A stretch of DNA of 64,000 bases from Hydractinia symbiolongicarpus (GCF_029227915.1 NC_079880.1:19282501-19346500), one strand, 5' to 3'. Positions 50,826 through 63,042 are shown, numbered from the stretch's first letter. A program made the numbers and translations. The notes: a model not told the origin generated them from the letters alone.

Positions 50826-51237
50826 GGCCACCATAGAAAATATGTTGTGTTCGCGTCCTAAAGATCCTGCAAAAATGAGTCGGTCGGGCGGTCGGGTATA
50901 TTTTTCCCGGGATTTTCAGATCTGGAGCAAGCAAATTCGTTTCCAGGGCCAAAACAATATAGCGCCACTACTCGACATTGTTTGTAGACGATTTTTCGCT
51001 GTCCTGCTGTAAACTGTCAGTAGCCAAAGGAGTGCCCTAAAGAAATAATTTTTTCCTGAAATTAATTTCGTTTTTGTCAATTTTGTGTCAATTAGTTCTG
51101 GCGAAAAAAGTTTTCCTTTTGGAAAAATATCTCGCAAAATTTTTTTCCGGTCTTTTTCTGACTTACTGACTCGGGTTTTTATTACCAAAAGTGAGTCGAT
51201 CAGAGGTCGCGAACACAACATATTTTTGATGACGGCC
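50826..51237. mobile_element. MITE with TAA target duplication, complete copy
   Basis: The left end begins GGCCACCATAGAAAATATG and the right end in reverse begins GGCCGTCATCAAAAATATG. Both continue into TTGTGTTCGCG. TAA lies on both sides (50823–50825 and 51238–51240). A 3-bp TAA/TTA duplication fits PIF/Harbinger-type miniature elements. It is 412 bp with no frame. Confidence 0.75.
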
Positions 51238-51240
51238 TAA

Positions 51241-51600
51241 GGCCACCATCAAAAATATGTTGTGTTTGCGTCCTGAAGACCCCACAAAAAGAGTCGGTCA
51301 GGCGGTCCGGCGTATTTTTTCCCGGGATTTTCAGATCTAGAGCAAGCAAATTCGTTCCCATGGCCAAGACAGTATAGTGGCACTCAACATCGTTTGTAGG
51401 CCATTTTTTGCTGCCCTGTAAAACTGTCAGTAGCCACAGGAGTGCCCTAAAGGAATTAATTTTCTCAGAAATTAATTTTAGAGAGTTTTTGTCAATTTTA
51501 CATAAATTAGTTCCAGCAAAAAAAATTTTCTTTTTTGGAAAATATCTTGCGAAATTTTTTCCCGGTCTTTTTCCGATTTACCGACTCAGGTTTTTATATA
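51241..51600. mobile_element. Second MITE copy, right end lost
   Basis: It starts immediately after the TAA shared with the copy at 50826–51237, in the same orientation, and follows it with small differences to about 51600. There the sequence stops matching before the right inverted end. This is a head-to-tail pair, from either insertion into the first copy's target site or duplication. Confidence 0.72.
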
Positions 51601-52289
51601 AATTTTGTCAAGAAGAAGGAAGGTGCTATTTTTTCTTGTACTCTCAGTTTATTATGTGTGGGATTTTATTACACCTTTTATCAAATAAATGATATAAAAA
51701 AACAGTTTTTTTTAGAACTCTTTCACTACCACTGCTCCACATTAAAAAAAATTATATACGTGGTAATAAAATGTTTAAAAAATTTTGTTTCAGGTTGATT
51801 TTGATTTCTTCAGGTGAAATTTTAAGTTTTTTTAAAACCCTGGAAGTCGTCCAACTGCCTGTTGTTTATGCAGCATTTCCGGCGAGTTCGCACCCTTGTG
51901 TCCCAACGGTGGAATGCTTTTCACGAAATGGTAGCTGAGCCACCCGAAAAACTGTGGTGTTCATCCATCTGTTTTTAGTTAATCCAATGGTGTATTCCGG
52001 CTTAAAATTCGTGCCTAGAAAAATGACTCCAGGTGAAATGAGTGCTGGTGAAGCTGCAGAGGTTTACTCTGCAAACAACAATTTGGACTGAACTTTGGGA
52101 AAAAGTAAAGCAGCATTGACTAGAAGAGGAAATGCACCTACTTTACAAAAACAACTCACCACTAATTGACTGAGGGCACAGCAGGTTGACAAAAATGAAT
52201 CTTTTAATGGAGACAACTTCAACAACATCAAAAGCACAAAATCTTATACATTTTTGAGGAAGCGTTTTAAACTCTATGTAATAGAAGTA

Positions 52290-53060
52290 ACTGTGAAACG
52301 AATGGTCTTTGCTGAAGTTTGAAAAAATTTTAAATAGCTATATCTCCATTAACCGCACATCTTCTAAATTATTTTGATCAGAGTTTTAAACTCCACCAGA
52401 TGAAGGCAGCAATTCTTACATGTGTGTGTGTCTGTATTTCTGTAACAGGCAAAGCTGAAAAATTTATGTTTCAAATGGTAAATTTTCACTACTTTAACGT
52501 CAATATCTTACTTTAAATTAATAAAGCCATTGCAGTGCAATTAGAACTTTCGGCCAAATAACTTGGAAACAAGGTAGTGACGTCAGTCATTTTTTTACCA
52601 CATGGATAACTAGGGACCACCTGGGACAATTTGGGCACGTTTCCCAAACCTGGGTCCCTGAAAGTTTCGGAATGGACGAGCTCATCACGTCATCAAAAAA
52701 CCTTCCAACCCCAATATCTCTGCAACTGTTTGTCTATATACATCATCTTATACATTTTCTTGATCAAGATCTATACGATGAAGGCAACAGGTTTACAAAT
52801 TTCTAAAAAAAAAAATTCGTGTTTTGGGGCGGGTCTTTGTTGTCGTCAGCAAAATTTTTAAACCCTTATATCTCCTTAGGCGTTCGCAGAAAACATATGA
52901 ACCTGTACATTATTTCGATCAGCATTTTAAACTCTACACATCACAGGCAACACAAAAACTATAAATAGCATCAATTTTTTTTTATCTGCACTGCTGTTGA
53001 AGCATAAAACAATCTATTTTTCTATTGTCCTTCTGCCTAAGTGGACTTAGTGCTCAAAGT
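52290..53060. repeat. Interspersed repeat, copy 3
   Basis: Same order of blocks as 32405–33330: CTGTAACAGGCAAAGC, ACTTGGAAACAAGGTAGTGA, TAGGGACCACCTGGGAC, CATCAAAAAACCTTCC, AATATCTCTGCAAC, CTTGATCA and CTCCTTAGGCGTT. A further module precedes it at 52320–52410. It shows the modular build of the family. Confidence 0.75.
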
Positions 53061-53825
53061 ATAGAGTTGTAGGACTTATAAACTATATATTTATCAAACA
53101 AATTGTATCAAATACCCAACAAACTTTTAACTTTTTTTTATGGGGTCACTTTGTCTGCCATTATGTTTTTTTGAAAGTTATGTGCATGTCCTATTAATAG
53201 ATAATCTTGCCTTGTTTTTTTCATGCAGTTTTTATTGATAGACGAAGTAAATTGGTGTTTTAGTTCAACCAATAAATGTTTTTTTAATATTTAAACTCAA
53301 TGCAGGTTTTTGTGATTTTTTTAGAACACAGAACTCACTCACCCCCATGGTTTTGCAGGACTTCTGGCAAATTGGCACCCTGCTATACCACCCTGGAAAA
53401 TTTTATTTTTAGATTTGTCCAATTCTTTGCCTGTTTATTCTTCTCTGTTAAATAGATAAAATCCATAGTTTAGAATATTTCTGACCTTAGTTTCCGAGGT
53501 TTTTTTAGTTTTGGCAAATTTGCAGATGTGTTGAAATATACCTCAAGGTTGCCACAAAGCATTTGTCCACTTTCCTCAAGTTTTGGATGCGACACCAATT
53601 TTTGTGCATGACATCAAATTGGTTTTAATTTCTTCATTAGGTATATTTTCATGCGTTTTAGTAAAGTGTGATGTAATTAACATGGATGTAGTTTTTGAGC
53701 GTTTTGATTCCCGGAAATGCAATGTGGCAGATTAGTATTAATAATTTTGCGGCTGTCCCCATAATTGTGTCAGTTTTAAATCGTTGAAGACACATCTTTT
53801 AGTGTTATATAAAATAAAAACAGTC

Positions 53826-56800
53826 ATGCAGGATCCTAGCGCTGATACAGAATGGAACGATGCCCTGCGTCGTCATGGAATCCTCCCTGAAAAGAAGAAG
53901 GAGGCTGAAATTACTGAAGATGATCTTATAAAAATGATTGATAATACAATTAAAGAAAAAACACAAGATAAAGATTTAAAGGTTTGTTATGAATTTTTAA
54001 TTTTCGTAAATATGTGATGAATTATCCGATTGTTTTGTAAAAAAGGGAATGACAAACATGAGCAAGTATATATAATTTTTATTCATTATGTAATATTCTA
54101 TAATGCCTGACATCTTTTAAATATTATCCTCTTTTATAAGTAAAACAAGTTGTTATGGCAAGTTTAAATAAGCTGGTGCCATGTAGCAAATTTTTTTTAC
54201 ATTAATGTCAGTTCAGGATTCCTCTTGTTTAAACTGCCAAAACCCGTACCTATTGAACAACTTTTTGATTTTTTTGTTGATGTGCACCGCATGCATAATT
54301 TACTCATTAGTTTCGTTCTGCCAAGATATTTTGGCGCAGCCACCAGTTCGAATATTTCGCACTAAAAAAGAAGAAAAAGTTTATATTTTCAGCCTGTTTA
54401 AGTGAATAGGTGCAAATGTTTTTTTTAGGATTTATCTTTGGATGAATTAAATGAAAAAGAAGATGAAGATTGGGATGATGACAGGTTGCTCGAACAAATC
54501 AGGTTCGTTGAGTTTAGTGAAGTAAAGTAAACATATTTTTGGCTCATTGTTGATGCTGTGTTATCTAAAGTCTAATTTCTTCTTGAATAAAGCTATTAAA
54601 AATCACATTACCCTGTATGAAAATATGTCTTACACCATTTTTTGCCTAAACGCTCTTTAAAATTACCTGCAAGTTAGAAAGTTCAGGCGAAATCAGAATT
54701 TTAAGACCTTTGCCCCAATTTATATTTTTATGTATTTTGCATTATAACAATATTGATGTATGGTTGACTAATAGGACTAGTCCAATCCACAACCTCTCTC
54801 TACCTTTGTCTCATCAAAGATAAGAGTAATTAAAATCACTATGCCATTCTTTTAAACTTTCTGATTAAAAGACAACGATCATGTGCACTATACCCTGAAA
54901 TCAGAATTAATCAAACAGTTTTTTTGGTTTGCTTGCTTGTTTTTTTTGTTTGTTAGTTAGTTGCTTTAAAACCAACTAAACTGTATTTTTACACTCTGCT
55001 AATTCTAATTAATTTTGCGTTACCACGATTCACCTCTTTTCACTTGCCCATCTTTTTTCACTTGCCCATCTTTGTTGGGCTTGTGTCCACGCCTCAACTT
55101 TTGAAAATAATACGCAGAAGCTGACAATAATATTGTACTTTGTTTTGTAGAAAACAAAGAATGGCGGAAATGTATGAGCAACAAAAGAAAGCCAAATATG
55201 GCGACGTTCGAGAAATTTCTGCAGTCGACTATGTGGATCAGGTAAACAAAGCAGGAGATGGAGTCTGGGTAGTGTTACATTTATATAAATCAGGGTATCT
55301 TTTCTTCACACGATGCTTAAATTACATCTTCTTTGTTATTGTTTTGGTAATTTCTCGTCCTTTTTTATTGTTCTTATTGGTTAGTTTTCTCCTGTTATTA
55401 TTATTGATATTGTCTTTTCTCATTATTGATTGGTTATTTGATTCATTGTTCTTGCTAATTTTTGATTAGTTACTTCTTTTCGTTATATTTTTCTTAACAG
55501 TATTGTGTAGCATTCCACTATGTGAATTGTTGAATAGTCATATAGAACATCTTGCAAAAAAATTCCCAGCCACAAAGTTTCTAAAAAGCGTGTCGACGAC
55601 ATGTATTCCCAACTTTCCCGACAAAAACTTACCGACGATATTTATATATTGCGAAGGCGATATGAAGGCGCAGATAGCTGGTCCCTTATCCTTCGGTGGT
55701 ATGGGTCTTACAAAAGATGGTAAGTCTTGGTTAACATGTAGGAGTAATCAATTTTATAGAGGACTGGTTCCTTCATTCTTTAATGTAATATGCAGCCTAA
55801 GGGTAAGGTGAAGCTAAAATCGTAGAAATCTCGACACCAAAGCAACCGGTGAAAGCTTTTCTCTACATGAACGTTTATATCTCAAGAAAAAGACTCAAAT
55901 GAATGCTCGAACATTGTAATGTAGTAATTAATAGCGCGGGGGTTACGGATTTCCTTTTACTGGGAAGGGAAAAGGGGCGTTCGTTTGACAGAAGTGCACT
56001 TTTATTGTAACATTTGTTGTTTTATTGGGACTGGAAGATTATAAATTGAAAGATTGAATATGGTTAGTATTAAGAAATCACAATCTCAAATTCTGTATAG
56101 TGTTAATCCTACTGTTCAGTAAGTTGTCTACAAGAAGTTATGGCTAAAGTTAAATAAATGCGCCCTTTTATGGGAAAGGTTTATGCGCCCTTTATGAGAG
56201 AAGTTTATAAGAAAGGGATGTTAAAACCAGGACAGTATATAAACAAGTTTAAGTAAAGACGTTTGATTGAGGTTCGTTAATGTGTATCTTGATGCATTGT
56301 AGCACATAGAACAATAGAGTAATCAATAGTCTTGCTTTAAATATCTTAATGAGCATCGAATAAGTGCCCTCAAAAAAAACTTAGAATATTTAAGAAGCAT
56401 TTAGGGCGCTTATTGCCATGGGTGCGGCAATAAGCACCCTGAACGCTAACGAAGTTAAATGCTATGTGTTAAAAAAGAATACAATGACGTTCCTGCGTAA
56501 ATTCCATCTTTAAAAGGGGTGCTAAAGTGAATATACCCTGTCTCTTGACACAAATGTGGAACAGGTGACTAACACGCCCTCCTATGTTGGGCGGTATTCA
56601 ACGTGGAGGAGTTAACCTAGAATAGGGTGTGAATATACCAGTAGTAATTTTTTCGTACAACATTGGGGAGACAACAAGGGGAAAAGAAGTTTGGAAATAA
56701 CAAAATTTTGATCTCGTACTCCTTTAACAACAGCATTCGATTATTTCGAATTTATAATGAGTTATCTTTACGAACAGAAGTCTTCCAACTTGAATTTCTC

Positions 56801-56962
56801 TTTTCAGATTTAGAATGGATGTTATCGAAACATGGTTGTGTGAAAACAACTTTAAAAGCCGACCCACGTGGGACACATGTCGATAGTTCTTCAGGTTTTA
56901 CCATGTTGTCTCGATCATCTCGGACAAGAAAGGACACTGAGTCGGATGACGATGATTATTGA
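53826..56962 (+). CDS. PDCL3: Phosducin-like protein 3 (VIAF), CCT co-chaperone
   Basis: PDCL3 is a cytosolic thioredoxin-fold co-chaperone of the CCT/TRiC chaperonin. Five exons join to 245 residues (human 239): 53826–53981, 54429–54502, 55151–55294, 55511–55719, 56808–56962. The N-terminus [20 protein letters not shown] is nearly that of human PDCL3. An acidic helical region follows, then the thioredoxin-like domain from about residue 95: [53 protein letters not shown] and [11 protein letters not shown]. The tail is acidic (ESDDDDY). Exon 4 must start after the AG at 55509–55510; the stronger acceptor ten bases earlier would put a stop in frame. PDCL2 is a paralogue alternative, but the N-terminus favours PDCL3. 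Confidence 0.94.
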
Positions 56963-59249
56963 TATTTTTAACTGTTTTTTAGATATATGCAATATTTTTT
57001 ATGTTTTATATAATCGTCTTCTATTCACACGTTTTTTTAGGATACGATGAATTTAAGGGTTTAAGCATACACAAAACACATGTTACCCATTTTGGAATAT
57101 TGTCTTTATTTCCTAAACTCCGAATTAAAATTATATAAATATTATATGTTTTTGGAAGCCAGATGAGTTTCCTATCGATTAGTCAAATTTTTGTCATATA
57201 GTCGGTGACCCGTGGAGAAATCCACAGGTTCGGCCATCCTGTTTATAGCGCATTGCATGCGTCTCGCTACTTGCGGTACCATTTTGTGTCAGGCGTGTAC
57301 GGGTATTATAATTTTTGTCATGAAATAATAAATTGTGAAGACCTCCGAAATTATTGAACACCTTTTTCGAGTTCCCGATTCTCAAGTAAGTGATAATATA
57401 AATATTCTTTGAATTCGAAGCTTAAAAATCAAAAAATTGATTAAAATAACGATAGTATTTTTTCTTAACGACATTCAAAGATAGATCAGCATTTCCATCG
57501 TAAGTACCAATTTTTACTTTATCCATGAAGTTTTTTACATACGAAAGAAATTATTTATTATTATGAATTTTTCTCATTGTTTGTTAATTCTTCCCTGCTC
57601 TCCATAATGTTAGTCGTGCGATTTTAAGTTTGGTGGTATGCGTGATGTGTTTTTAATGAAGTCAAGATTATCTTGTTCTTTTTATCGAAAAAAGTTGACT
57701 TCCTGTGATTATTTCGTGCTCAACATGGCAGCATCTGTGCATTTTCCTCTGGTAGCAGAACTTGGAAGGCGTCGTTGGGACTATAAATGGCAGAAACAAT
57801 GGCTGCTTCGCGATAAACGGACTGCATTTATTTTCAAATTGCAAAATTAACACTGGCATCATGCACTTTTATTCAGCAGCCGTGCCGCAACGCAGCTCGC
57901 CTCTCCTTTAAGGACGGACTTCTGTTCGAGAAAATTTGGTATTCCCTTTTTCTACTGCGTATCCATTATGTATGGATACTTCCAATTAAAGTCAATTACA
58001 AAAGCAGCAGTGAAAACAATGAAAGCCGTGCGTTGCATGCCGAATTGTATCAGCCCGGTAATCCGTTAATCATCTCTCTGTCTCCATAAAACTTATATAT
58101 CACACAGATTTTGTTAACCGATAACACATTCTAATAATCCGATTTATCGTAGTATATTTTTGTACATAAATAGGTTTAAAAGTTTACATAAATAAATAAA
58201 GCATTAAAACGCAAGCAGGCGTACAGATAAGCTCAATTACTACAAAAAGTAGACCCGTATTTTGTGTGTTAAATAGGTTCAATATGGCCACCCAGCAGCT
58301 TTATTTCGGGTCCCTAAAACATAATTTTATTACTTCATGCTAGCAGACGAGCAAAGCACGGAAAAGCGATGCATGAAATGTGTGTGACGGACAAATTTCC
58401 GTGGGATTTTCCGCGGGACGATAAGTAGTACAAATAATTAGGGGGAATTTTTCTAATAACATGGCGGATGGAGAGTCAAGTATACACAATAGCGAGTGTA
58501 CCTCTCGCCCGTTGAATTTGATATAAATTTTAAACTAAAAAAGATTATTTACATCAACATAATAGAACAACAATTTAATTGACCCTGCTATATTTAATCT
58601 CACAGCGGAATCTGTCAAAGGGCTGCTCTGGTAAGCTTAAGCCTACGTCACAAAATGTGTAAATAAAATGTGTACTTTTTAATATCGTGTTATTCAATCA
58701 TTGTCAATTTGTTTTATTCTTTCCTCAAAGCTTTATCTAATTCGAATCTGATGCTAAGATATGCTTTATGATTTTTTCCTGTTTCAGGGCCGACTAATTG
58801 GTTCTGAATGTGAGGGGAGGGGGGCATTTGTGGTTGTTAAGGAGGCTGTTCTGCAGTCATCTTTTGAAATTTAAGACCTCCAGATTGGTCTGAAAAGCTA
58901 TTTAAATTCTAAAGTTCTAAAAAGGACAAGTCCTTTCTTCCCCGGTTTCTTCAGCCAGGTGTTTATGTGTTTTTTGTGCAAAACGTGTTCAGATTTCCAT
59001 TTACCGAGCTAAGAACATGCTTAGATTTAAAAAAAAGGTGTTGCCATGTTCGTGACCACGCCTTTGCAGCAGACAAAATAAACAATACAAAATAACGTAA
59101 ATATATCACTAGATTTGCCCCAAATGTGTTGAATCCACTCAAACTCATAATTCTACGCGCTTAGAAACCTCGTCTCTTCGATGAACAAATGCGAGATTAG
59201 GTCATTTACAGTGTGAAACTCTTTCCAAAATTCTTTCAGAAAACAAATT
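56963..59249. other. Convergent intergenic region, PDCL3 and GPCR
   Basis: Presumed 3' untranslated regions of both genes, with AATAAA motifs near 57326 (+). There is a dispersed repeat at 58284–58375. A short frame starting at 58463 with MADGESS reaches a stop after 22 codons and is not called. Confidence 0.5.
58284..58375. repeat. Dispersed repeat, copy A
   Basis: AGCTTTATTTCGG, TTACTTCATGCTA and AGCGATGC follow in the same order as at 63899–63995. They show two members of a short repeat family in direct orientation on either side of the GPCR gene. Confidence 0.6.
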
Positions 59250-61379
59250 TTAAATATAAGTCTCTTTAGCATTGACCAACTGATCGAAATCAAATTGCAT
59301 TGATTTTAAATTTTCATAAGATAAGCCATTGTTTGATAGTTTTGGGAAATAACTGTCAGTATTTTTCTTTTTGTTAAAATGAAGGGCTGATAAATAAACG
59401 GATAAACCGTCAGCGCAGGGTTCAGTAGGTGCGACTTCTATTTCATTGTCAGTGTACATTATCGTGTCGTTTTCTTTGTCATCTTCTGTATCATCTTCTG
59501 TATATTTAGGAAGCTCATCACATCGTGGATTGACCTCCGCGACTTTTCGGACACCAGAGTTTAAGCATGTGCCACTATTTCCAAAATCCGTATCCCTTTC
59601 TAATAACCCAATGTTACTTTTTTCATCTCGTAAACTTATTTGCTGTCCGCTTTCAACATGTCCGTATATATCCATATCATCCTCAGATTTGCTTTTACTT
59701 AAAACAATCATTCCTTTCTTACGATCGAATTTCGGGTAAGCGCGCACGATATTTGATAGCTTTCGAAAAGCTGCAGCATAATTTCCATTAAATTTTTCGT
59801 TTGTCGGCAATATGGACAAAGAATCTTGACTACCAAATGAAGAGTGGAGAGTAGGGAGCGACAACTTCCGTTTGAATTTATCGCTTGCATTTTTATCTTT
59901 GCTGTTCTCGCTCGACAACAGAGGTAGGGTTAGTTTTCGCTGTCTGCTTGTCGTGAGACTTATCGATAATTTTCGTCTTTCTTTTTCTATCGATAATTTT
60001 TTGTTCGAAACAACAGATAAATGAAACTTTACTCGACGCTTATCCGTTTTAATTTCTTCAGCTTCTTCTACTTCTTCTTCTTCACATTCTTTATAGATGC
60101 TTTCAATTGACCCACATTCAATAAAACTCACTGGATTTCGAGTAATAATACCGTCTTTGAATAACTCGCTTTTATCCTTTTTGAAGTTTTGATTCTGTTC
60201 GCTCGGAACTATATTGCTGTAAAAAGTTTTATCGTGCGCTACCGAATCACAACGTGCAACACGCTTATACCCCTCTCGAAACGTTCGATTTAACCCGCCA
60301 TAAATTAATGGGTTCAGCACACAATTCGAATAGTGCAGCATGTAGAAGATAGGCATTAACGAGATCAGGGTTGATGACTCAGCAAAAAATGACATCCACA
60401 ACCATGCAATTTGATTGGGTAATGAACAAACCGCAAATATAACGACAATAAGCAGAAACATAATAAACGTGCGTATGGTTTGTCGACGTCTTTTGTTGGC
60501 AATATAGGACGATGTGCCGACACTGTCGTGATTACCTAAAAAGGTACGCATGTGATTAGGATTGAAACAGAATAAGCAGTTTGTGAAACATATATATTTC
60601 ATTTCTTCTCGATAACTTCCTTCCGATGTGATCGATTCGCGCGTTTTCCTTGATATTCGATTTCGTGTTGGATTCGTTTGATTATCGTCTGCTGCTGACA
60701 ATCCGCGCGATCTGCGTTGTCCTTCTGATACTTTAATCGTATGATCGTTTTGTGTTTTAATTTCAAACCATGCTTTCGTGTAAATGCCTATCATTAGAGG
60801 CAACGGGATGCCATATTGAAGTAAAAACAAAAGTATCGTATATGCTTTACTCGCTTTAATCGACCATGTCTCAATACATCTACTTAAGCCATCGCTTGAA
60901 ACCTCAAGTTCTAGGTAATAACCGAACGGTATTACAGTTGCAAGTGAATAAACGTATGTTGAAATGATAAACTTTAGCGCGTGATTTTTCTGAGATGTCC
61001 ATTTCAGGGGATGCACGATAGCGATGTAACGTTCGATGGTTATACAAAGTAACGCGAACACAGCCGCATTTGATGAAAGTGTTGCTAACGGGGAAATTAC
61101 ACGGCAACCGAAAGCTCCAAATATATATCCTTCTTCTTGATAACGTTGTAAAATCATACTGAATGGTATTGTAAAGGTGACAATCATTATGTCACATATG
61201 GACAAGTTGACAACGAGATAATTTAACGTTGTACGTAACCGTTTATTGCTATATACAGTAAGGATGACGAACAAATTTCCAATGACACTGATAATAAAAA
61301 TGGAAATATTGATAATATTGGAAGCAATTGAAATGTCGTCGACTATGAAAGCGGCTGTGTGATTTGTACTATTGTTCAT
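59250..61379 (-). CDS. Class A (rhodopsin-like) GPCR with long C-terminal tail
   Basis: A seven-helix plasma-membrane receptor acting through G proteins; the ligand cannot be told. It has 709 residues in one exon. Motifs, numbered from the Met at 61379: GN(35) in TM1, LSICD(63) in TM2, Cys92 at the top of TM3 pairing with Cys168, ERY(116–118), Pro191 in TM5, CSLP(318–321) in TM6 in place of CWLP, and NPLIY(356–360). TM4 lacks the usual Trp. N-glycosylation sites are at Asn3 and Asn6. The third cytoplasmic loop is about 95 residues, and the tail about 345 residues, basic and Ser-rich then acidic. An acceptor AG at 61390–61391 lies ten bases before this Met and removes the in-frame Met at 61397, so the downstream start is preferred. 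The general build fits peptide or amine receptors; subfamily not claimed. Confidence 0.9.
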   Translation of the reverse strand: MNNSTNHTAAFIVDDISIASNIINISIFIISVIGNLFVILTVYSNKRLRTTLNYLVVNLSICDIMIVTFTIPFSMILQRYQEEGYIFGAFGCRVISPLATLSSNAAVFALLCITIERYIAIVHPLKWTSQKNHALKFIISTYVYSLATVIPFGYYLELEVSSDGLSRCIETWSIKASKAYTILLFLLQYGIPLPLMIGIYTKAWFEIKTQNDHTIKVSEGQRRSRGLSAADDNQTNPTRNRISRKTRESITSEGSYREEMKYICFTNCLFCFNPNHMRTFLGNHDSVGTSSYIANKRRRQTIRTFIMFLLIVVIFAVCSLPNQIAWLWMSFFAESSTLISLMPIFYMLHYSNCVLNPLIYGGLNRTFREGYKRVARCDSVAHDKTFYSNIVPSEQNQNFKKDKSELFKDGIITRNPVSFIECGSIESIYKECEEEEVEEAEEIKTDKRRVKFHLSVVSNKKLSIEKERRKLSISLTTSRQRKLTLPLLSSENSKDKNASDKFKRKLSLPTLHSSFGSQDSLSILPTNEKFNGNYAAAFRKLSNIVRAYPKFDRKKGMIVLSKSKSEDDMDIYGHVESGQQISLRDEKSNIGLLERDTDFGNSGTCLNSGVRKVAEVNPRCDELPKYTEDDTEDDKENDTIMYTDNEIEVAPTEPCADGLSVYLSALHFNKKKNTDSYFPKLSNNGLSYENLKSMQFDFDQLVNAKETYI

Positions 61380-63015
61380 TGTTGGATGTCTAAACAAAAA
61401 GATAGAAATAATTCACAGATTTTATGTTTTGGGAACACATTAAAAGTCTAACTGTTTCAAACTTTGGGTAAAATATTTCATGTTTCCGAGAAAGCTTTTG
61501 GCTATGTTTCATTGTCCCCATATTTCCTATTCTGGGTAGAAATGGTCCAGCCATATCGAAATGTTTTGAAGAATTCCTTGTTATACAACAGTGCACCTCG
61601 TTTGTTACAAAACAAAGACAAGTTTTGCGTTAAAAATTCTATAAAATGCATTACAGTGTTTATCAAATGCAAAAATATTAAAACTTCATGGATGCAAGTT
61701 CATAAAAAGAATTCGTTACGACTAAAAATTGACCGAAACCTCTTCGTACGAAACATTTTGTGCGAACAGCCAGCGGACTTCCATTAAATGCATGCTACTC
61801 TATAGCGGGCACGTTTCTCAAGAACATATGTTCAAACGCTAACAACAAAATCTCTATGTGACGGACAGCGAACACCTCACTTTACCAAACGTCAATTCAA
61901 GTATGGAGATAGCAATAAAGGAGGAGATTGAACTCTTTTGTTTCTATTGAAATAGGCCTATTGAAAATTAACTTAAGATTCACTTATGCAATTGCACCAC
62001 TTAAAAAGAAAAATGACAATAATTCTTTTACCTTTTTAGAATTTTGACTCACTCTTGACTCAGAGATTTATCATGCTAAACTTTAGTAAATTTTCGAGCA
62101 TATTTTACTTCATACAGAAGGTTAAAGCTGATTGCTTACATATCGAAGATAATTAAAAGTTGTTATGGCAACTCATACATTCCCTGGGAGAGAAAAACAA
62201 CACGACGGCTTCATATCCGTGCTGTGTCTAAAAACCACATTTTTTACATAAAAACAAACCGCCTTCTGAAGAATTACGTAAAAGTTTTTTTGTAAAAATC
62301 CAGTGAAATGCACATCACGCATCGATATCAAAGGAATGCCGAACTACAACAATTCGATTAGAATTTTATTGCGCATTGAGATGAGTTCAATCTTCTTCTC
62401 TATTTCCACCTCCCTTCTAATCTTCATAACCCACCTATAACCTACTTCCGCAAACGCCCAACAGTGGGCAATATAAAACAATTCTTGTAAGAATTTTGTC
62501 AATATTTGCCTGAGGACAATGTTTTACATCTTCATTTAAGGATTTCTTCGCTTTCTCACTTAATTTTTTAGTCAGTTTATGGCTTTTTAAGGGCTATAAG
62601 AATAAAACCTTGTGGTTCGAAATGAAAATGTGTTTTTTAGGCTCTTTCTTTTGCGAAGATCTTGACACACTATGCATTTAATTTCACTATACAATAAAAC
62701 CCACGTGTAGATTTTAAAGCAATATAACCCGAATTGAGTAGAACCTTTATGTAGAAGACACTTCTCTATGGCAGATACGCTTTCCACTTCCCGATGGTGT
62801 CTGCTATAGGAAAGTTTGACTATAGTTTATTTAACTCCCCACGGTTTTTATTCCTGAGACTATATAGACTATAAACAGCAAGTTAGTATACTATAAACGT
62901 AGAAACTCCCAGGACAAAGTCGGCGTTTAGTTGGTTGACACTAGACATGATAGCCTATTGATAAAATTTATTGAATTTCACGCTTGTGTTTTTATGAATA
63001 TAGCAAAACCTTGCC

Positions 63016-63042
63016 ATCTCGAAGATGCATTATCTTCGAGAT
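63016..63042. repeat. 11-bp perfect hairpin
   Basis: ATCTCGAAGAT at 63016–63026 pairs exactly with ATCTTCGAGAT at 63032–63042 around a five-base loop. Confidence 0.6.

Larger units (their letters stand above)
50463..53825. other. Repeat-rich intergenic region upstream of PDCL3
   Basis: It holds two miniature elements (50826–51600) and a large interspersed repeat copy (52290–53060). The remaining pieces show nothing I can assign to a gene. An acceptor-like CATCTTTTAG ends at 53802, 23 bases before the PDCL3 start. Confidence 0.6.

Noticed and set aside
57638-57850. 70-codon frame on the plus strand
   Set aside because: No family features, no supporting splice context, and it lies in a convergent intergenic region.
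58463-58531. Short frame MADGESSIHNSE with a good start context
   Set aside because: It stops after 22 codons; a donor inside it is possible, but no downstream exon could be recognised before the oppositely oriented GPCR.
62690-62830. TAGAAGACACTTCTC and TTTGACTATAG-like sequence resembling a pogo-type MITE end
   Set aside because: A matching second end with TA flanks was not found.
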